Below, piece after piece: positions 51,801-61,261 of a DNA stretch of 64,000 nt. Location: the NCBI GenBank assembly GCA_019095985.1, contig CM032666.1:41895186-41959185 (forward strand), given 5' to 3'. Position 1 is the first letter of the stretch; each line of letters begins with the position of its first letter. The notes below the pieces were generated by a model, which made no database searches, was not told the origin of the DNA, and saw nothing but the letters and a program-made list of their open reading frames with translations. Source of the stretch: Streblospio benedicti. Its lineage: Eukaryota > Annelida > Polychaeta > Spionida > Spionidae. The position numbers were made by a program, and so were the translations under genes.

Positions 51801-53875
51801 TGAGCCCAGCAAAGCCTTCAAGAAAATATTCTGAAGCACAGAGAAGAGCAATGTTGTCAACCTCTTCAGAAGCACACGATCCTTCATTTGATAGATCAGA
51901 ACCGACTGATCCCAACCAAGTTTCATTTGACCAGCAAAAAGAACTCTTAATGGAAGAGTTCACTAACCACAGTACTGCTACACCAGATGTGTCCTGGGAG
52001 AGAGCAGCTCAACTAGCTGAAAGACCAGCTCATCATGTCCATGCTGATGTTGAAGGACGGCATCGAAAGGCACTAAGTTATCCAGCTCCAACAATTACAA
52101 AATTAAGACCAAATAGACTTGAACTTTTGATCAGCAAAGATGACACATGGGCCAAAGATAAATATGCTCCCTTAGCTACACCAGAAACCCTTTCTGATAC
52201 ATCAAGTATTGATTCGCTAAGTTCACATGGTTCATCAAGAAAATTTGGACGAAATAGCTATCAAAAATTGACGTCAAATGTATCAAGACTTCAACCGATA
52301 CAGCAATCACCAATGAGACAAACAAGATCAGATGGATATTGTTATTTCATGCAACAGCCAAGTCCAATAGATTATGGAGATTCTCCAGAAAAGGATGAGT
52401 TCGGTATTCTTTTGAACAGTGCTGCAGAAGAACCTCTCGCAGTGTCTACTCCAATTCAACCTAATAGATCAGAGTCCGAATCTACAGCTTATCCGAACAG
52501 CACTGCAAGTGAATTATCAACTAAAGAAAAATTAAATGGTCTGCAACTTATGATTGAAGATGAAACAACAAACAGCCACAAATCCTTGCCAGGATATCTT
52601 AAACACTCACCAGATTCACCTGAATCTGGCTCTCAGTTGCTCTCGGAATATTCATCTAGAGACCATGGATATCATAACAGTGGTAGAGGTTACCCTCATG
52701 GCGGGTATATGGCTGATGATGAAATATCACCAATCATCAGCTTTGGAACATCTGCAGTGTCACCGCAATCTTCTGATATTGAAAATGTCTTTAGTCCACA
52801 ATCTGATGAGGGACCCTTACATTCAAGCAGCCCAAGACTTCCGAACTCACCAAATACTGGAAATACTAGTGGATTAATAGAGACTGTTGTAACTGTTGAA
52901 CATGGACAAGAAAGTGCACATGATCGAATAAGTGAAAAAACATTACAAAATGAAGAGAACAGAAGTAGAACATATTCTGGTGATTTAGTGATAGGGAATG
53001 AAGAGAGTGAGAATTTGTTGAGTAGTAAGGACAGTGGTAGTGAGTGTAATATGCATGAAATCAATGGATCGATCCCAGACTTAATAACAATGTCACCAAA
53101 GCACAAGTCAGATGGGGATACTACTAGTCAGAGTACAGAAGTATCAACTGTAGACTCAAAATTAGATTCTGATGCATGTGAAAATGTAGGCAAAAAAAGT
53201 TGTGGTTCATATGAAAGGTTACAAAGTGCAAATGCTTATGCTAGTCATGTCACAACGAGTGAATATGAATCTGGGAGTAAACAGGTGGGATCCTCATGTA
53301 GTGCATCGGAAAGTCAATTATCTGAAGACAGTGCCCATTGTAATTATACACACACACTGCAAGAAGATAATGATAATTTGTTGGTATATAGTACTAGTCA
53401 ATCCGAAGGAATTGCATCACAAAGTAATGATCCTATGTCACAAACTTTGTTTACTTCGCCTGAAGATGAAAAGCCTCTTTTGGATACAACTAAGACTTGC
53501 AGACAGAGGGAACACAGTGTAAATGAGCAGACTGTCCAGAGTATTTTAGGCTTGGAGGATGGTCGGAATATAATGCAACCTGCATCAAAAATGACTGATC
53601 TTCCCAAGGAGGAAGCATGGTTTGGCAATGTTAATGACCAAAGCCAACATGTGGATAATGATAAAACTTTTTGTGTTCATAATGATACTAGTCAAGAAAA
53701 TACACCAATTTTACATGCCTGCCAAGTAGATTCAACACCAAACATTACTACTGATTCACATTTGTCGAATGGCAATAATCGTGTGCAAGTGCAGAATAGT
53801 TTATCAGTAGGAGACCAATTTTTAAATGAGTTAATGGAGAATTCATCAATTCCGTTACAAGAGAGTGAAGTTTAG
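31606..53875 (+). CDS. Diacylglycerol lipase alpha-type gene (sn-1-specific), first coding exon not seen
   Basis: The enzyme cuts diacylglycerol to 2-arachidonoylglycerol at the plasma membrane. Exons, joined by GT-AG sites with phases that all agree: 31606-31817, 32133-32234, 33667-33847, 37363-37444, 37842-37976, 39811-40013, 42839-42980, 43230-43313, 44014-44091, 46161-46241, 47748-47890, 48112-48180, 49568-49640, 49881-50011, 50262-50369, 50841-50973, 51788-53875. Together they give about 1347 residues; roughly 35 N-terminal residues are missing. The catalytic triad is present: Ser in GHSLGAG (codon 47790-47792), Asp in GKDVVPR (48167-48169) and His in GKIIHIV (50338-50340), matching human Ser472, Asp524 and His650. 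The long tail and sequence such as [10 protein letters not shown] favour DAGLA over DAGLB. Human DAGLA has 1042 residues, so this one is longer. Confidence 0.95.
36464..36499 (+). CDS. Candidate 36-nt lipase microexon
   Basis: Between the exons ending at 33847 and starting at 37363 lies a 36-bp stretch with an acceptor (atgttgtag, ending 36463) and a donor (gtatgc, from 36500). It fits the flanking phase (two bases carried in, two out), has no stop, is richer in GC than the intron around it, and adds 12 mostly basic/hydroxyl residues ([12 protein letters not shown]) in the cytoplasmic linker after membrane segment 4. Skipping it also keeps the frame, so it would be an alternative cassette. 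Support is from sequence only. Confidence 0.45.
37363..40013 (+). CDS. Lipase exons for the linker and start of the catalytic domain
   Basis: Exon 37363-37444 gives [20 protein letters not shown], matching the W..R...FLCC linker of DAGLs. Exon 37842-37976 gives [20 protein letters not shown] and [11 protein letters not shown]. Exon 39811-40013 gives [18 protein letters not shown] and [17 protein letters not shown]. All three are close to human DAGLA. Phases: in with two bases, then 0, 0, and out with two bases. Confidence 0.93.
40379..40675. mobile_element. Mariner-like MITE in a lipase intron
   Basis: TA-flanked element with inverted ends: CCGTATTCGATATTAGCGCA left and the reverse complement of CCAATAAGATCTAATAAGCG right, both continuing into GCACAG. 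About 293 bp, no ORF. It sits directly before the dispersed repeat at 40690-41160, and the two may be parts of one larger old element ending near 41230, where cagcttattagaaatt echoes the right end. Confidence 0.6.
40690..41160. repeat. Dispersed repeat, copy 2
   Basis: Matches 6110-6490 (see that entry). In this copy the extra upstream part (cttacgcttattttcgat) echoes the end sequence of the neighbouring MITE. Confidence 0.55.
42500..42750 (+). mobile_element. LINE C-terminal fragment in a lipase intron
   Basis: A 73-codon frame contains [19 protein letters not shown] and [20 protein letters not shown], the end of an endonuclease/reverse-transcriptase LINE ORF (R..FGH..R......GKP..R pattern). 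It lies 90 bp before the exon at 42839 and is not part of the lipase. Confidence 0.65.
42839..43313 (+). CDS. Lipase exons with the cysteine-rich insert and first core strands
   Basis: Exon 42839-42980 starts with [12 protein letters not shown] and ends [19 protein letters not shown]-like sequence; this is the Cys-rich insert that human DAGLA also has (SCSCCLC...DNCCGCN), likely palmitoylated or membrane-associated. Exon 43230-43313 gives [20 protein letters not shown] then GTLS, the first strands of the class 3 lipase fold. Confidence 0.93.
44014..48180 (+). CDS. Lipase catalytic-core exons (Ser and Asp of the triad)
   Basis: Exons 44014-44091 ([15 protein letters not shown]), 46161-46241 ([18 protein letters not shown]), 47748-47890 ([18 protein letters not shown] and [12 protein letters not shown]) and 48112-48180 ([14 protein letters not shown]). 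The GHSLGAG elbow carries the nucleophile and GKDVVPR the acid. Order, spacing and neighbouring residues match human DAGLA closely. Confidence 0.95.
48484..48510. repeat. Half copy of the 26961 hairpin-MITE end
   Basis: The 27 bp (from cataatatttagtctata) match one arm of the MITE at 26961-27130, with no partner arm found nearby. A decayed or truncated copy in a lipase intron. Confidence 0.45.
48775..49016. repeat. Cluster of about 15 CCCGC motifs in a lipase intron
   Basis: TCCCGC or CCCCGC words recur every 6-25 bp, often as pairs such as TCCCGCAACAGTCCCGCA. The stretch is far richer in GC than the rest of the intron, so several frames stay open on both strands. Irregular spacing of a short word near an end-like sequence (cagtgatcagcgcggga) suggests subterminal transposase-binding repeats of a hAT-like element, but no second end was found. 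Confidence 0.6.
49568..50973 (+). CDS. Lipase exons with the regulatory loop and catalytic His
   Basis: Exons 49568-49640 ([18 protein letters not shown]), 49881-50011 ([20 protein letters not shown], then an acidic charged loop), 50262-50369 ([17 protein letters not shown] with the catalytic His) and 50841-50973 ([20 protein letters not shown]). The stretch between Asp and His matches the regulatory loop of DAGLA in place but not in sequence; it contains a CCC cluster. The donor at 50012 is gttata, weaker than the others. Confidence 0.93.
51788..53875 (+). CDS. Lipase terminal exon, long disordered C-terminal tail
   Basis: A single 2088-bp exon encodes the last 695 residues. It is rich in Ser, Thr, Asn, Asp, Glu and Gln, with many Ser-Pro sites and no predicted fold by eye. 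The start [18 protein letters not shown] follows the end of the lipase domain. A short stretch near 52165-52250 ([11 protein letters not shown]..., then [20 protein letters not shown]) aligns with human DAGLA tail sequence APLATMESLSDTESLYSFDS, so that motif is old. I find no PPxxF Homer-binding motif, which the vertebrate tail has. The tail is roughly twice the vertebrate length. Confidence 0.93.
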   Translation, partial: VLTKVSPAKPSRKYSEAQRRAMLSTSSEAHDPSFDRSEPTDPNQVSFDQQKELLMEEFTNHSTATPDVSWERAAQLAERPAHHVHADVEGRHRKALSYPAPTITKLRPNRLELLISKDDTWAKDKYAPLATPETLSDTSSIDSLSSHGSSRKFGRNSYQKLTSNVSRLQPIQQSPMRQTRSDGYCYFMQQPSPIDYGDSPEKDEFGILLNSAAEEPLAVSTPIQPNRSESESTAYPNSTASELSTKEKLNGLQLMIEDETTNSHKSLPGYLKHSPDSPESGSQLLSEYSSRDHGYHNSGRGYPHGGYMADDEISPIISFGTSAVSPQSSDIENVFSPQSDEGPLHSSSPRLPNSPNTGNTSGLIETVVTVEHGQESAHDRISEKTLQNEENRSRTYSGDLVIGNEESENLLSSKDSGSECNMHEINGSIPDLITMSPKHKSDGDTTSQSTEVSTVDSKLDSDACENVGKKSCGSYERLQSANAYASHVTTSEYESGSKQVGSSCSASESQLSEDSAHCNYTHTLQEDNDNLLVYSTSQSEGIASQSNDPMSQTLFTSPEDEKPLLDTTKTCRQREHSVNEQTVQSILGLEDGRNIMQPASKMTDLPKEEAWFGNVNDQSQHVDNDKTFCVHNDTSQENTPILHACQVDSTPNITTDSHLSNGNNRVQVQNSLSVGDQFLNELMENSSIPLQESEV

Positions 53876-56707
53876 TGCTTTATCAAAAGTTAAAAGGATT
53901 ATTAAAAGTTATGGATTGCCACAAAGTAGAGAAATGTGAATTTTCTCAGGTCATAATTATGTACATTCCATATATGATGCTTAAACAATGCACGAAATGT
54001 GTGTACATGTACATGTATAATTTAATGTAAATTAGTATCAACAATATAATGAAATTTTTACCTCGACCTTTATATGTGTCAAACATCTCTATTCCATTGC
54101 TTACTTGGCATACCATTTAAACATCCATAAGTATGAAAATGTTGGTGCTGAATTTATTTTTTCCTGGTCCATAAATCTTTTAAAGTAAATGTGTATGCCC
54201 TTTAGGGTAGCATAACGTGTCCTCTGAGAATTTTGGAACCTTGTACCAGATTATAAGAACTACTGCAATATACCAAAAGATGTGTAATTTCGTTTATTTC
54301 AAGTTGCTCCTGATGCCAGTGGGGGAATTGTGGGTTAAATTGAGAAAAAAAAAATTGTGCTTTTCTGTGGCAATGTCACAGTAAATTACACCAAAAGTAC
54401 ACAATCTGGTACACAATACGAAATCTTCGGTATGTTAGATAGTAATAATATTATGTGTCATAGCTCATACGAAAGGTTTTTTTATTCATTGCCAGGGGTT
54501 TATCATAAATATGCAAATTATCTCATTTACATATACTTAATTTGCTTAGATATTGCATTTTAAAAACTTTTTGTCACGAATGCAATTTTTTTTAGTATTT
54601 TTTAGCGTTTATGCAATCACAACGGTATTGATTATCATCATCAAAGTGTAATCAATTATACATTTTGCAAAATATTTTGGGCTGGATCTGACGAAAACTG
54701 GAGATTTGCCAGATTATTATTCCTGACTACTCCAATTCAATTTTGAATACAAAATGTTGTATTATATGGATATCATTAGAATCCCAACAGATTTTGAAGG
54801 TTGAATAGTGCCTTGGCTATAAAAACTTCAAAATTGCATTTTTGTATTAAAAATACATACCCTGTACAAATAACGATTTTTATGCAATTAAAAATACATG
54901 CAAATGTGATAATGTGTATATTTATGATAATCCCCTGGAAGTGTATTCAAATACATATCGTATGAGCTATCAAAGCACACTTATCTCATTCCAAAGATTT
55001 TGTATTGTGTCCTTTTGGTATTATTTAATGTGATATCCGTGGAAAGCACAATTTTTCTAAATTTGCACAGCGCTTCCGGCATCGTTGTCAGGCAGAAAGT
55101 TAAAATATACAAAGTTGTGCATCTTATGGTACATGTATATTGCAATAATTGTTAGACTGTTGCTAGGTATCTCACGTATATTCATCGTAGAGGTCACCAT
55201 GTACTACTCTACTTGTACATCTTCCATTTTTGCCTTATTAATAAACATGTATAAATATTGTATCATGAAATGTTTAACTTTAACTAAGCAAGTATAGTGA
55301 TTGTATCTTGAGTTTATGAATGTTAAGAATTACTGTCATCAGTTAAATCAACAACTATTTAGAAAGTGAATTCAATGTATATTATTTTGCAATTTAATGT
55401 GAATGAGTCATTTTATGTAGATGTTTATATTTATGAATTGTTGTTTTTTGGGGGGAAAATTTTCCTGTCAATTTTCCAAAACATATTGTAACATTTGCCG
55501 AACGAATAATATTTTCAATACCTATCCAAGTATTTGTTTATACAGTAATAGATTTAAAATAATGTATTCATTATAAGTAATTATCATTATGTTATCACCT
55601 TTATAAAGTAATTTTGTTTGTTAAAATTACTTTAACTGAAAGACAAACAATTTCCAAAATGTATGCTCCATGGGTCACTTTGTTTTATTTTTTTTATAAA
55701 ATACAAACCTTATTCATGTTATTCATGATAAGTAACAAGCTGCTGCTGTTGTTAATTTTCTGTACATAGGCAAGGATGTGATATTTTTTAGATTTTTTAA
55801 AACTTTTAGTAAGGCTTTACAAATGTTTGTTTACTATGATTTTTATTTTTTAAATGGCTGTACTTAATTTTCATTTGCACCATTTGAAATGTTTTTTTGT
55901 AATGCTAGGTAATGTACAGTACTTAAGTAATAGTAGTTGTTAGATGTTATTTCAGTATTATGAAGGAAGTTTATTAAACACTAGTATTTTCATATACTTG
56001 CTGGCAAATTTAACTTCGTACACGCTGGAGGATCAATTCAAGAAAATAAAATGTTGCGTAGTAGTACGCCACTTTTACGTACCAGTCTTGTGCGAATGAC
56101 TCGTCTCTAAAATGCCAGTCACAACTACTATTTGAATGGTGTAAGGATTCTTTGCAGTGTGATGATAGTTTATCTTTGTAACGAACTGTATAACCCCTAA
56201 TGGGTAAAAATAATATACATGTATGATCTTATTGATCGGGTCTTCATTAAAACTGTATTATACACATGCATGTATCTGTAATAGCTTAACAAATCTCTAA
56301 ATATTCCTACTGTTGCATTGTTTTACCAATATCATCATGTCAAACACTGTTTCCATGTAAAACTGCTCTATTAATTAATCCTATTCATGACATTGATGTG
56401 ATAACGGGAAGTTGCTAATAATGAGGAGCTCAAGACATTTGCTTAATTATTGAAAATTTATACACGTATTTATAAAATCTATATGGTGCCTGTTTTATTG
56501 TGTTGTGTGTGCATGGTTACTTCAACTACTGTTTTGTGATTTTAAGTTTAATACTGTGTATGGAAAGTGTGGACTAGAAATTAGCGATGTTTTAAATGTA
56601 ATGTGAAAATTCAACATTTCTTACCAATATGAATATTGTAACAGGAATAATGAATAAAATTATGTCCATTATTTTTATTGATAACAAGCACCATTAACTT
56701 CCCACAT
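53876..56707 (+). other. Probable 3' untranslated region of the lipase gene and flank
   Basis: No coding pattern. Candidate polyadenylation signals AATAAA lie at 55240-55245, 56045-56050 and 56653-56658; which is used cannot be told from sequence. No inverted-repeat element is evident before 56712. Confidence 0.45.
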
Positions 56708-56711
56708 TTAA

Positions 56712-57161
56712 AGGTTATGCTCAGTGGCCGAACAAGTATGCTTGCACAGAAACAATGTGATGCGTTTTGTCCAACCTGAAAGACTCTTTCATTTAAACAG
56801 CATATTAAAATATCCAGAGCAATTTAATTGCCACGCCATAAGTAGCAGGCTAGAGCCCATCAAAACATGTGAATGCCAAAATGTAAGCCGGATGATTTTC
56901 GTCAGACGTAACTTATCTTGCATGTTAATTGTGACGTCTGCCGTTTGAAATCTGCGGTATGTCTGGCGAAAATCATTCGATTATACAATATCACTTGACC
57001 TTGTGTGTTAGCGGACGATATATGATGGTATTTTAATAGGTGTAATATATACTAAATGTGAAAAATATGAATATCATTTTCCTTATACTTCCAATTGAAA
57101 AGACATTAATTATTGATCCTGGATTTTACAGAACACATACATTTTTGACTGAGCATTATCT
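56712..57161. mobile_element. piggyBac-like MITE flanked by TTAA
   Basis: The element is 450 bp with ends AGGTTATGCTCAGT and ACTGAGCATTATCT, a 14-bp inverted repeat with two mismatches, and TTAA on both sides (56708-56711, 57162-57165), the piggyBac target duplication. An internal inverted pair (gatgattttcgtcagac near 56890 and gtctggcgaaaatcatt near 56962) can form a long hairpin. No ORF of note. It lies just after the last candidate polyadenylation signal of the lipase gene. Confidence 0.75.
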
Positions 57162-57404
57162 TTAAGAAGTTCAAAGACATCCTACACGAGACCATAATTT
57201 CTAAGCTTCTCTGACTAGTATATTTATACCAAGATGGACATAGCTGAAGACAGGTATTACAACCTACTAGTATGCTTCCACTTCGTTTTTAATTATAAAT
57301 TTACTATATAAAATTTTCAAACTTCTCTCTCTCTTGTCTTTTTAGCAAGCATATTTCTACTAACGATAAAAGCACTAAAAATGCTAATAAGACCTTCCCA
57401 AAAT

Positions 57405-57540
57405 TTCATCCTCACATGGGATTCGAACCCACGACCTCTGGGTTGAGATGATAACAGACCAAGTATGTAAGCTGGGGGTTACAGAGACAATGGTTCAGCC
57501 GTGTAACATTTTAACAGCTCGCTGCGTGGGATGATGGTAA
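57405..57540 (-). repeat. tRNA-like sequence, probable SINE head
   Basis: Read on -, a perfect B box GGGTTCGAATCCC lies at about 57418-57430. Upstream sequence does not give a full tRNA: no matching 5' acceptor arm at tRNA distance. It is best read as a tRNA-derived SINE fragment of a family different from the one at 3578. Confidence 0.4.
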
Positions 57541-57655
57541 GTACTGGGAAACACATATGTCTATTAAAATTATCTTTTAACATGGTTGAGCACATATTTT
57601 ATAATCATTCTGTGTTTGGATGAAATTAGTTTCATTACCAGTGAGTGAGTTAGTG

Positions 57656-58939
57656 TTAAGTTGGCTTAGGTGGTTTATCTGGAAAAAATGTAATATTCTG
57701 GCCAGGTTTACACACAGGATTTTCACCAGCATGTCTTAGAATGTCTATATCCATCGGTCGCCCCAATTCATGTTCATTGTAAACTTCACCAACATGCTCA
57801 TACCCATATCTAGCAATTGGAAATGGATACGAGTTAGGATATTTATCACATGAAACACTGTCTGAACAATATGCATATGCTTCAACTTTTGGCCAGATTA
57901 CATAATTTAGGAAATTCATATCTTCTAAATAATCTTTACGTACGCCTCTCATCATTTCTTTCCACGACCTACGTATTATGTCTCTTAAGTCTGTTGGTTT
58001 TCCTCCCCACAATCCTCCAGAAACTGCATAAGCTGCATGACTAGGATGGTCTCGAATACAGTGGAATGGCTTTCCTGATTTTATCCAAGCAAACACAGAC
58101 GCTGCATCTCTTTCTATAAGTCTTGAATCACAATCCCTTACAATGAAACGATCTACCCAAGTATCATCTGCAACTAGAAATCTCCACATCATTGGAGGTA
58201 CCCAATCTTCACCTACATCAATAAAGTGAATATCTGCACCTAACACCCTAAGTCTTTCTAGCACTGTTTGTGGAACGAGCCCATAACGTGGATTTTCAGA
58301 TGGAGTTTCTGTATATATCCTAAGGGTCCATCCTGGAAAATTACTTTTAATCATTTCAGCATTTTTTATAGCACCCATTGTGTAGCGAAGTTGTGAACCA
58401 TATAATGTCATAGATACTACATTGGTACCCGGGAGCTTTGGAATCATTGTGAACATAGGTGGATGTACCTCTGGAGACACATTTGCCTTGATGTCTTCAG
58501 GGTCTACCTTCTCATTCTTTTCCTGATGATTTGGAACTTTGTTGTTTGAATCAATGGGGTCCCTTTTTTCTATTACTTCAACTCTCTCGTCTGGTGATTT
58601 GCCTTCAATTTCAAACCAATTAACTCTTTGCCTGTGAACCATGGGCTCAATATCATCTTTTAATATAAAGCCAGCATGAAACTGCCCTGCTGGTAGTGTA
58701 GGATAGAACGGTTCTGGCTTCTTTGTAGGATATTTTGCACCAGATTTTCCTAAACCTTGTTCTATACTAAGTCCAAATGGGTCACTCTCCTTATTTCTAA
58801 TCTTAGACTCATGATAAAATGCTTCAGGGACAATAATCCAAACTAAAATAATTATGAAGCCAAGTAAGAGAAGATTTATGATGAGCTTGTACAACCTTTT
58901 GCATCTAGGCATCCCTGATACGTCATTTGTTAATTCCAT
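57656..58939 (-). CDS. Type II membrane glycosyltransferase-like protein
   Basis: A single-exon coding frame of 427 residues. Residues about 18-38 form one membrane anchor, followed by a charged, low-complexity stem to about residue 160 and a compact C-terminal domain. The latter has a DxD-like site, FIVRDCDSRL (Asp269, Asp271), then a conserved-looking HCIRDHPSHAAYAVSGGLWG (about 293-312). This pattern is known to me from animal and bacterial GT-A-fold proteins usually left unnamed; DxD normally binds metal and nucleotide sugar, so a Golgi glycosyltransferase is inferred. Substrate unknown. A good splice acceptor (ttggttacag) ends at 58969, 29 bases before the ATG, so a non-coding 5' exon lies upstream. 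Two short upstream ATG frames are in the leader. An alternative in-frame start is Met10. Confidence 0.85.
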   Translation of the reverse strand: MELTNDVSGMPRCKRLYKLIINLLLLGFIIILVWIIVPEAFYHESKIRNKESDPFGLSIEQGLGKSGAKYPTKKPEPFYPTLPAGQFHAGFILKDDIEPMVHRQRVNWFEIEGKSPDERVEVIEKRDPIDSNNKVPNHQEKNEKVDPEDIKANVSPEVHPPMFTMIPKLPGTNVVSMTLYGSQLRYTMGAIKNAEMIKSNFPGWTLRIYTETPSENPRYGLVPQTVLERLRVLGADIHFIDVGEDWVPPMMWRFLVADDTWVDRFIVRDCDSRLIERDAASVFAWIKSGKPFHCIRDHPSHAAYAVSGGLWGGKPTDLRDIIRRSWKEMMRGVRKDYLEDMNFLNYVIWPKVEAYAYCSDSVSCDKYPNSYPFPIARYGYEHVGEVYNEHELGRPMDIDILRHAGENPVCKPGQNITFFPDKPPKPT

Positions 58940-59356
58940 TCATGTAGAAACCATCGTTGTTAAGAAGCCTGTAACCAAAAGAATAGATAAATATTAATAC
59001 TTGTGGAAATAATAACATTTGCCGGAAGAAAACTAATACGCACATTTATGGTTCTTAGAAAACTGTAACAGTATACTGTATACAGTAAAATTCTGCACTG
59101 ACATGGATTTATATTCATACATAAAAAGAAATATTGTGGTTGTGATCCAAATCTTTATCTCACGACTTTACATTTTGCACCAGGTCATTGACACACTTGT
59201 AGATCAATTGCTCATTTCTCACATTCATGTACTTAATCAGCTGCACATTTAGCGCACAATGCTTGTCACACTATCAATCACACACTCTTTCAACCCAATG
59301 ACCTGTACATAATCAATGAGTAGGTGCCCCGGGAGCAGTGTGCCACTACTTAAATA

Positions 59357-60679
59357 CCTTTCACACAAAGCGTAGGCCCCCACAGTCCTACGATTTTCGT
59401 ATGCGTATGAAGCATAATAAAATCATAGTAACGTCGTAACATAAAAGAGATCTTGCGTCGAGACCTGTCACAAAGGATTTGTTGTTCGATTCCCGGTCGG
59501 GTCTAATGGTATAGTGTTGAGCAAACTTACCTCTAAGCAGTTGCATACTGCTCCGTGGTACCTACACGTTAAATAGGTACAGGTCAGGTGAGTGAACGCA
59601 AATGTGAGTGAAAAGTACGTATGCACTACAGTAGCAATGTGCTGTATGCTCAGCAGGGAGATGAGAAAGATATAGTATGACAAGGATGCCAATGACCTGG
59701 TGTAGATGTAAAGTCACTAGAAAACGGCAAAAGCTGTTCATTGCGACTATGAACAAGCACATTTACACATTTACATTTGCTCTTCAGTTGTATAATCGTG
59801 GTAATGTCCTGCTCTAGACATAGGACTCTCCTATGCTCGTCCTACGCCCGGCCTACGACTGTGATATGACTTTCACATGTTGCAGCCAGCCTACGACTGT
59901 TCTATGACTACCTTCGTTGGTTCTGTGATACGCCTACATCAGTTCTATGACATACTTATAAGCCTGTTGTAGGAGGTACTTATGCTCTGTGGGATGGTAT
60001 AAATAGTGAACATATTTCAGTACTTGCTCATATGTGTATCTAGCTGATTTCAACAACATGGCTGGGAAAAAAGGAAAGAAAAGGCAAGCCGAGAGAGAAG
60101 CTGAGAGAAAAGATAGTCTAGATAATCAAGAAAATCAAGATAAAGAAAATGAATTGAAAAGTGAATATGTGAGTCTTCTGAATGAACCCAGCTTTTATAG
60201 CAATTGGAATGTTGTCATATGACTGCTGTACGATTGTCATTAGAGAGAGAGAGAAAAAAAGTCATAGGATTGTTTTGCACCAATCGCATGAGGGGCATAG
60301 GATGCACATGAGAATGTGTTAAATCGTAGATCAAGTATAGGACGGTCATATGATCGGCCTACATCTATAATAGGACGAGCATACAAGTATACATAAGACA
60401 CTCTAAAATCATGGTAGAATCGTATGCCAACCTTACAACAGGCTCACAACAGTCTCAAGATCATCTTGAGCATGATGCCCACTTTCCATCAATCGTAAAT
60501 CCGTGTATAACAGGAACATCAATTTTGAACTTTACGACGGTGTGTTAAGATGGGTACTTTCAGCGTAGGATGCTCGAAAATCGAATGACGATCATAGGAT
60601 TTGCATACGCATTTTGAATATTTTCATGTACTTCTGTCTTAAAGCCATCCTAACTGAGGCCTACAAGCTTTGTGAAAGG
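59357..60679. mobile_element. About 1.3-kb non-autonomous element with CCTTTCACAAAGCGTAGGCC-type ends
   Basis: The left end (cctttcacacaaagcgtaggcc) and the reverse complement of the right end (cctttcacaaagcttgtaggcc) match over about 22 bp with gaps. Inside, words such as cctatg, cctacgactg and cgtatgc recur in both orientations. A SINE (59465-59775) is nested in it. A 62-codon Lys/Glu-rich frame at 60034-60222 has no recognised domain. Superfamily unknown; a target duplication is not clear. Confidence 0.5.
59465..59775 (+). mobile_element. tRNA-derived SINE, 5'-truncated
   Basis: Same family as 3578-3914, starting in the B-box part of the head (gttcgattcccggtcgggtc) and ending with catttacacatttacattt. 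The inserted position lies within the element at 59357-60679, so this SINE came later. Confidence 0.8.
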
Positions 60680-60682
60680 GGC

Positions 60683-60782
60683 TGAGTTTGCTCAACACCC
60701 AACACCAGACCCAACCATGAATTAAACACACAACCTTGTGGTCATGAGTCCAACTCCCTATCCACTCGGCCACAGAAGCAAG
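60683..60782 (-). mobile_element. SINE head, inverted
   Basis: The reverse complement gives gtggccgagtggatagggag, ggactcatgaccac and gggtctgg, the tRNA-like 95-bp head of the SINE at 3578. The body is missing. It lies between the 1.3-kb element and the glycosyltransferase shard. Confidence 0.75.
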
Positions 60783-60895
60783 AGTCTACCTGTACTGTAC
60801 ATTCTTAATTACCTGATGATTTGGAACTTGATGGGTTGAATCAATGGGGCTCATTTTTTCTATTACTTAATAAACTCTCATATTGTGATTTGCTC
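60783..60895 (-). pseudogene. Shard of a glycosyltransferase paralogue
   Basis: About 113 bp match the stem-coding part of the - strand gene at 58500-58612 (residues about 110-147) in the same orientation; shared words include cctgatgatttggaact, gaatcaatggggtc/gaatcaatggggct and ttttttctattactt. The frame is not kept. Nothing else of the gene is found next to it. It is a remnant of a partial duplication or of a deleted tandem copy. Confidence 0.75.
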
Positions 60896-61261
60896 TCAGG
60901 TAGCTTGGAAACCTTGCGGATAGATATTTTAAAACTAATAACCTAATCTTAAAATAATTGTAATGTACTAGTATTAAAATAGCTATATATATATATATGA
61001 CCGAAAGGGAAGTGACTTGCGAATTAAGTCGAAAAAATCTAAAACAAATTTATATAAATTTTGTCCGCTAATATATATAAGTTTAAATCGCGGTGTTCAA
61101 ATAAATATCTGGCAGATATATACTCAATTACACATATATACCTTCATTTTGAGCTTTTTTGCATTTCAAACGTCAGTTATATTATTTATATTTGATTATT
61201 ACTGGTTATCAAAATCTGAGTCGATAGCTGGTTATCAAGTTTTACCTGTCCTGTAAGAGTA

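Noticed and set aside
52554-53628. Frames of 76-136 codons on both strands inside the lipase tail exon
   Set aside because: Shadows of the 691-codon tail frame, which continues the lipase in phase and shares a motif with human DAGLA.
60034-60222. 62-codon Lys/Glu-rich frame starting MAGKKGKKRQAEREAE
   Set aside because: The ATG context and composition look gene-like, but it lies inside a repeat element, has no recognised domain and ends without a splice pattern I can support.
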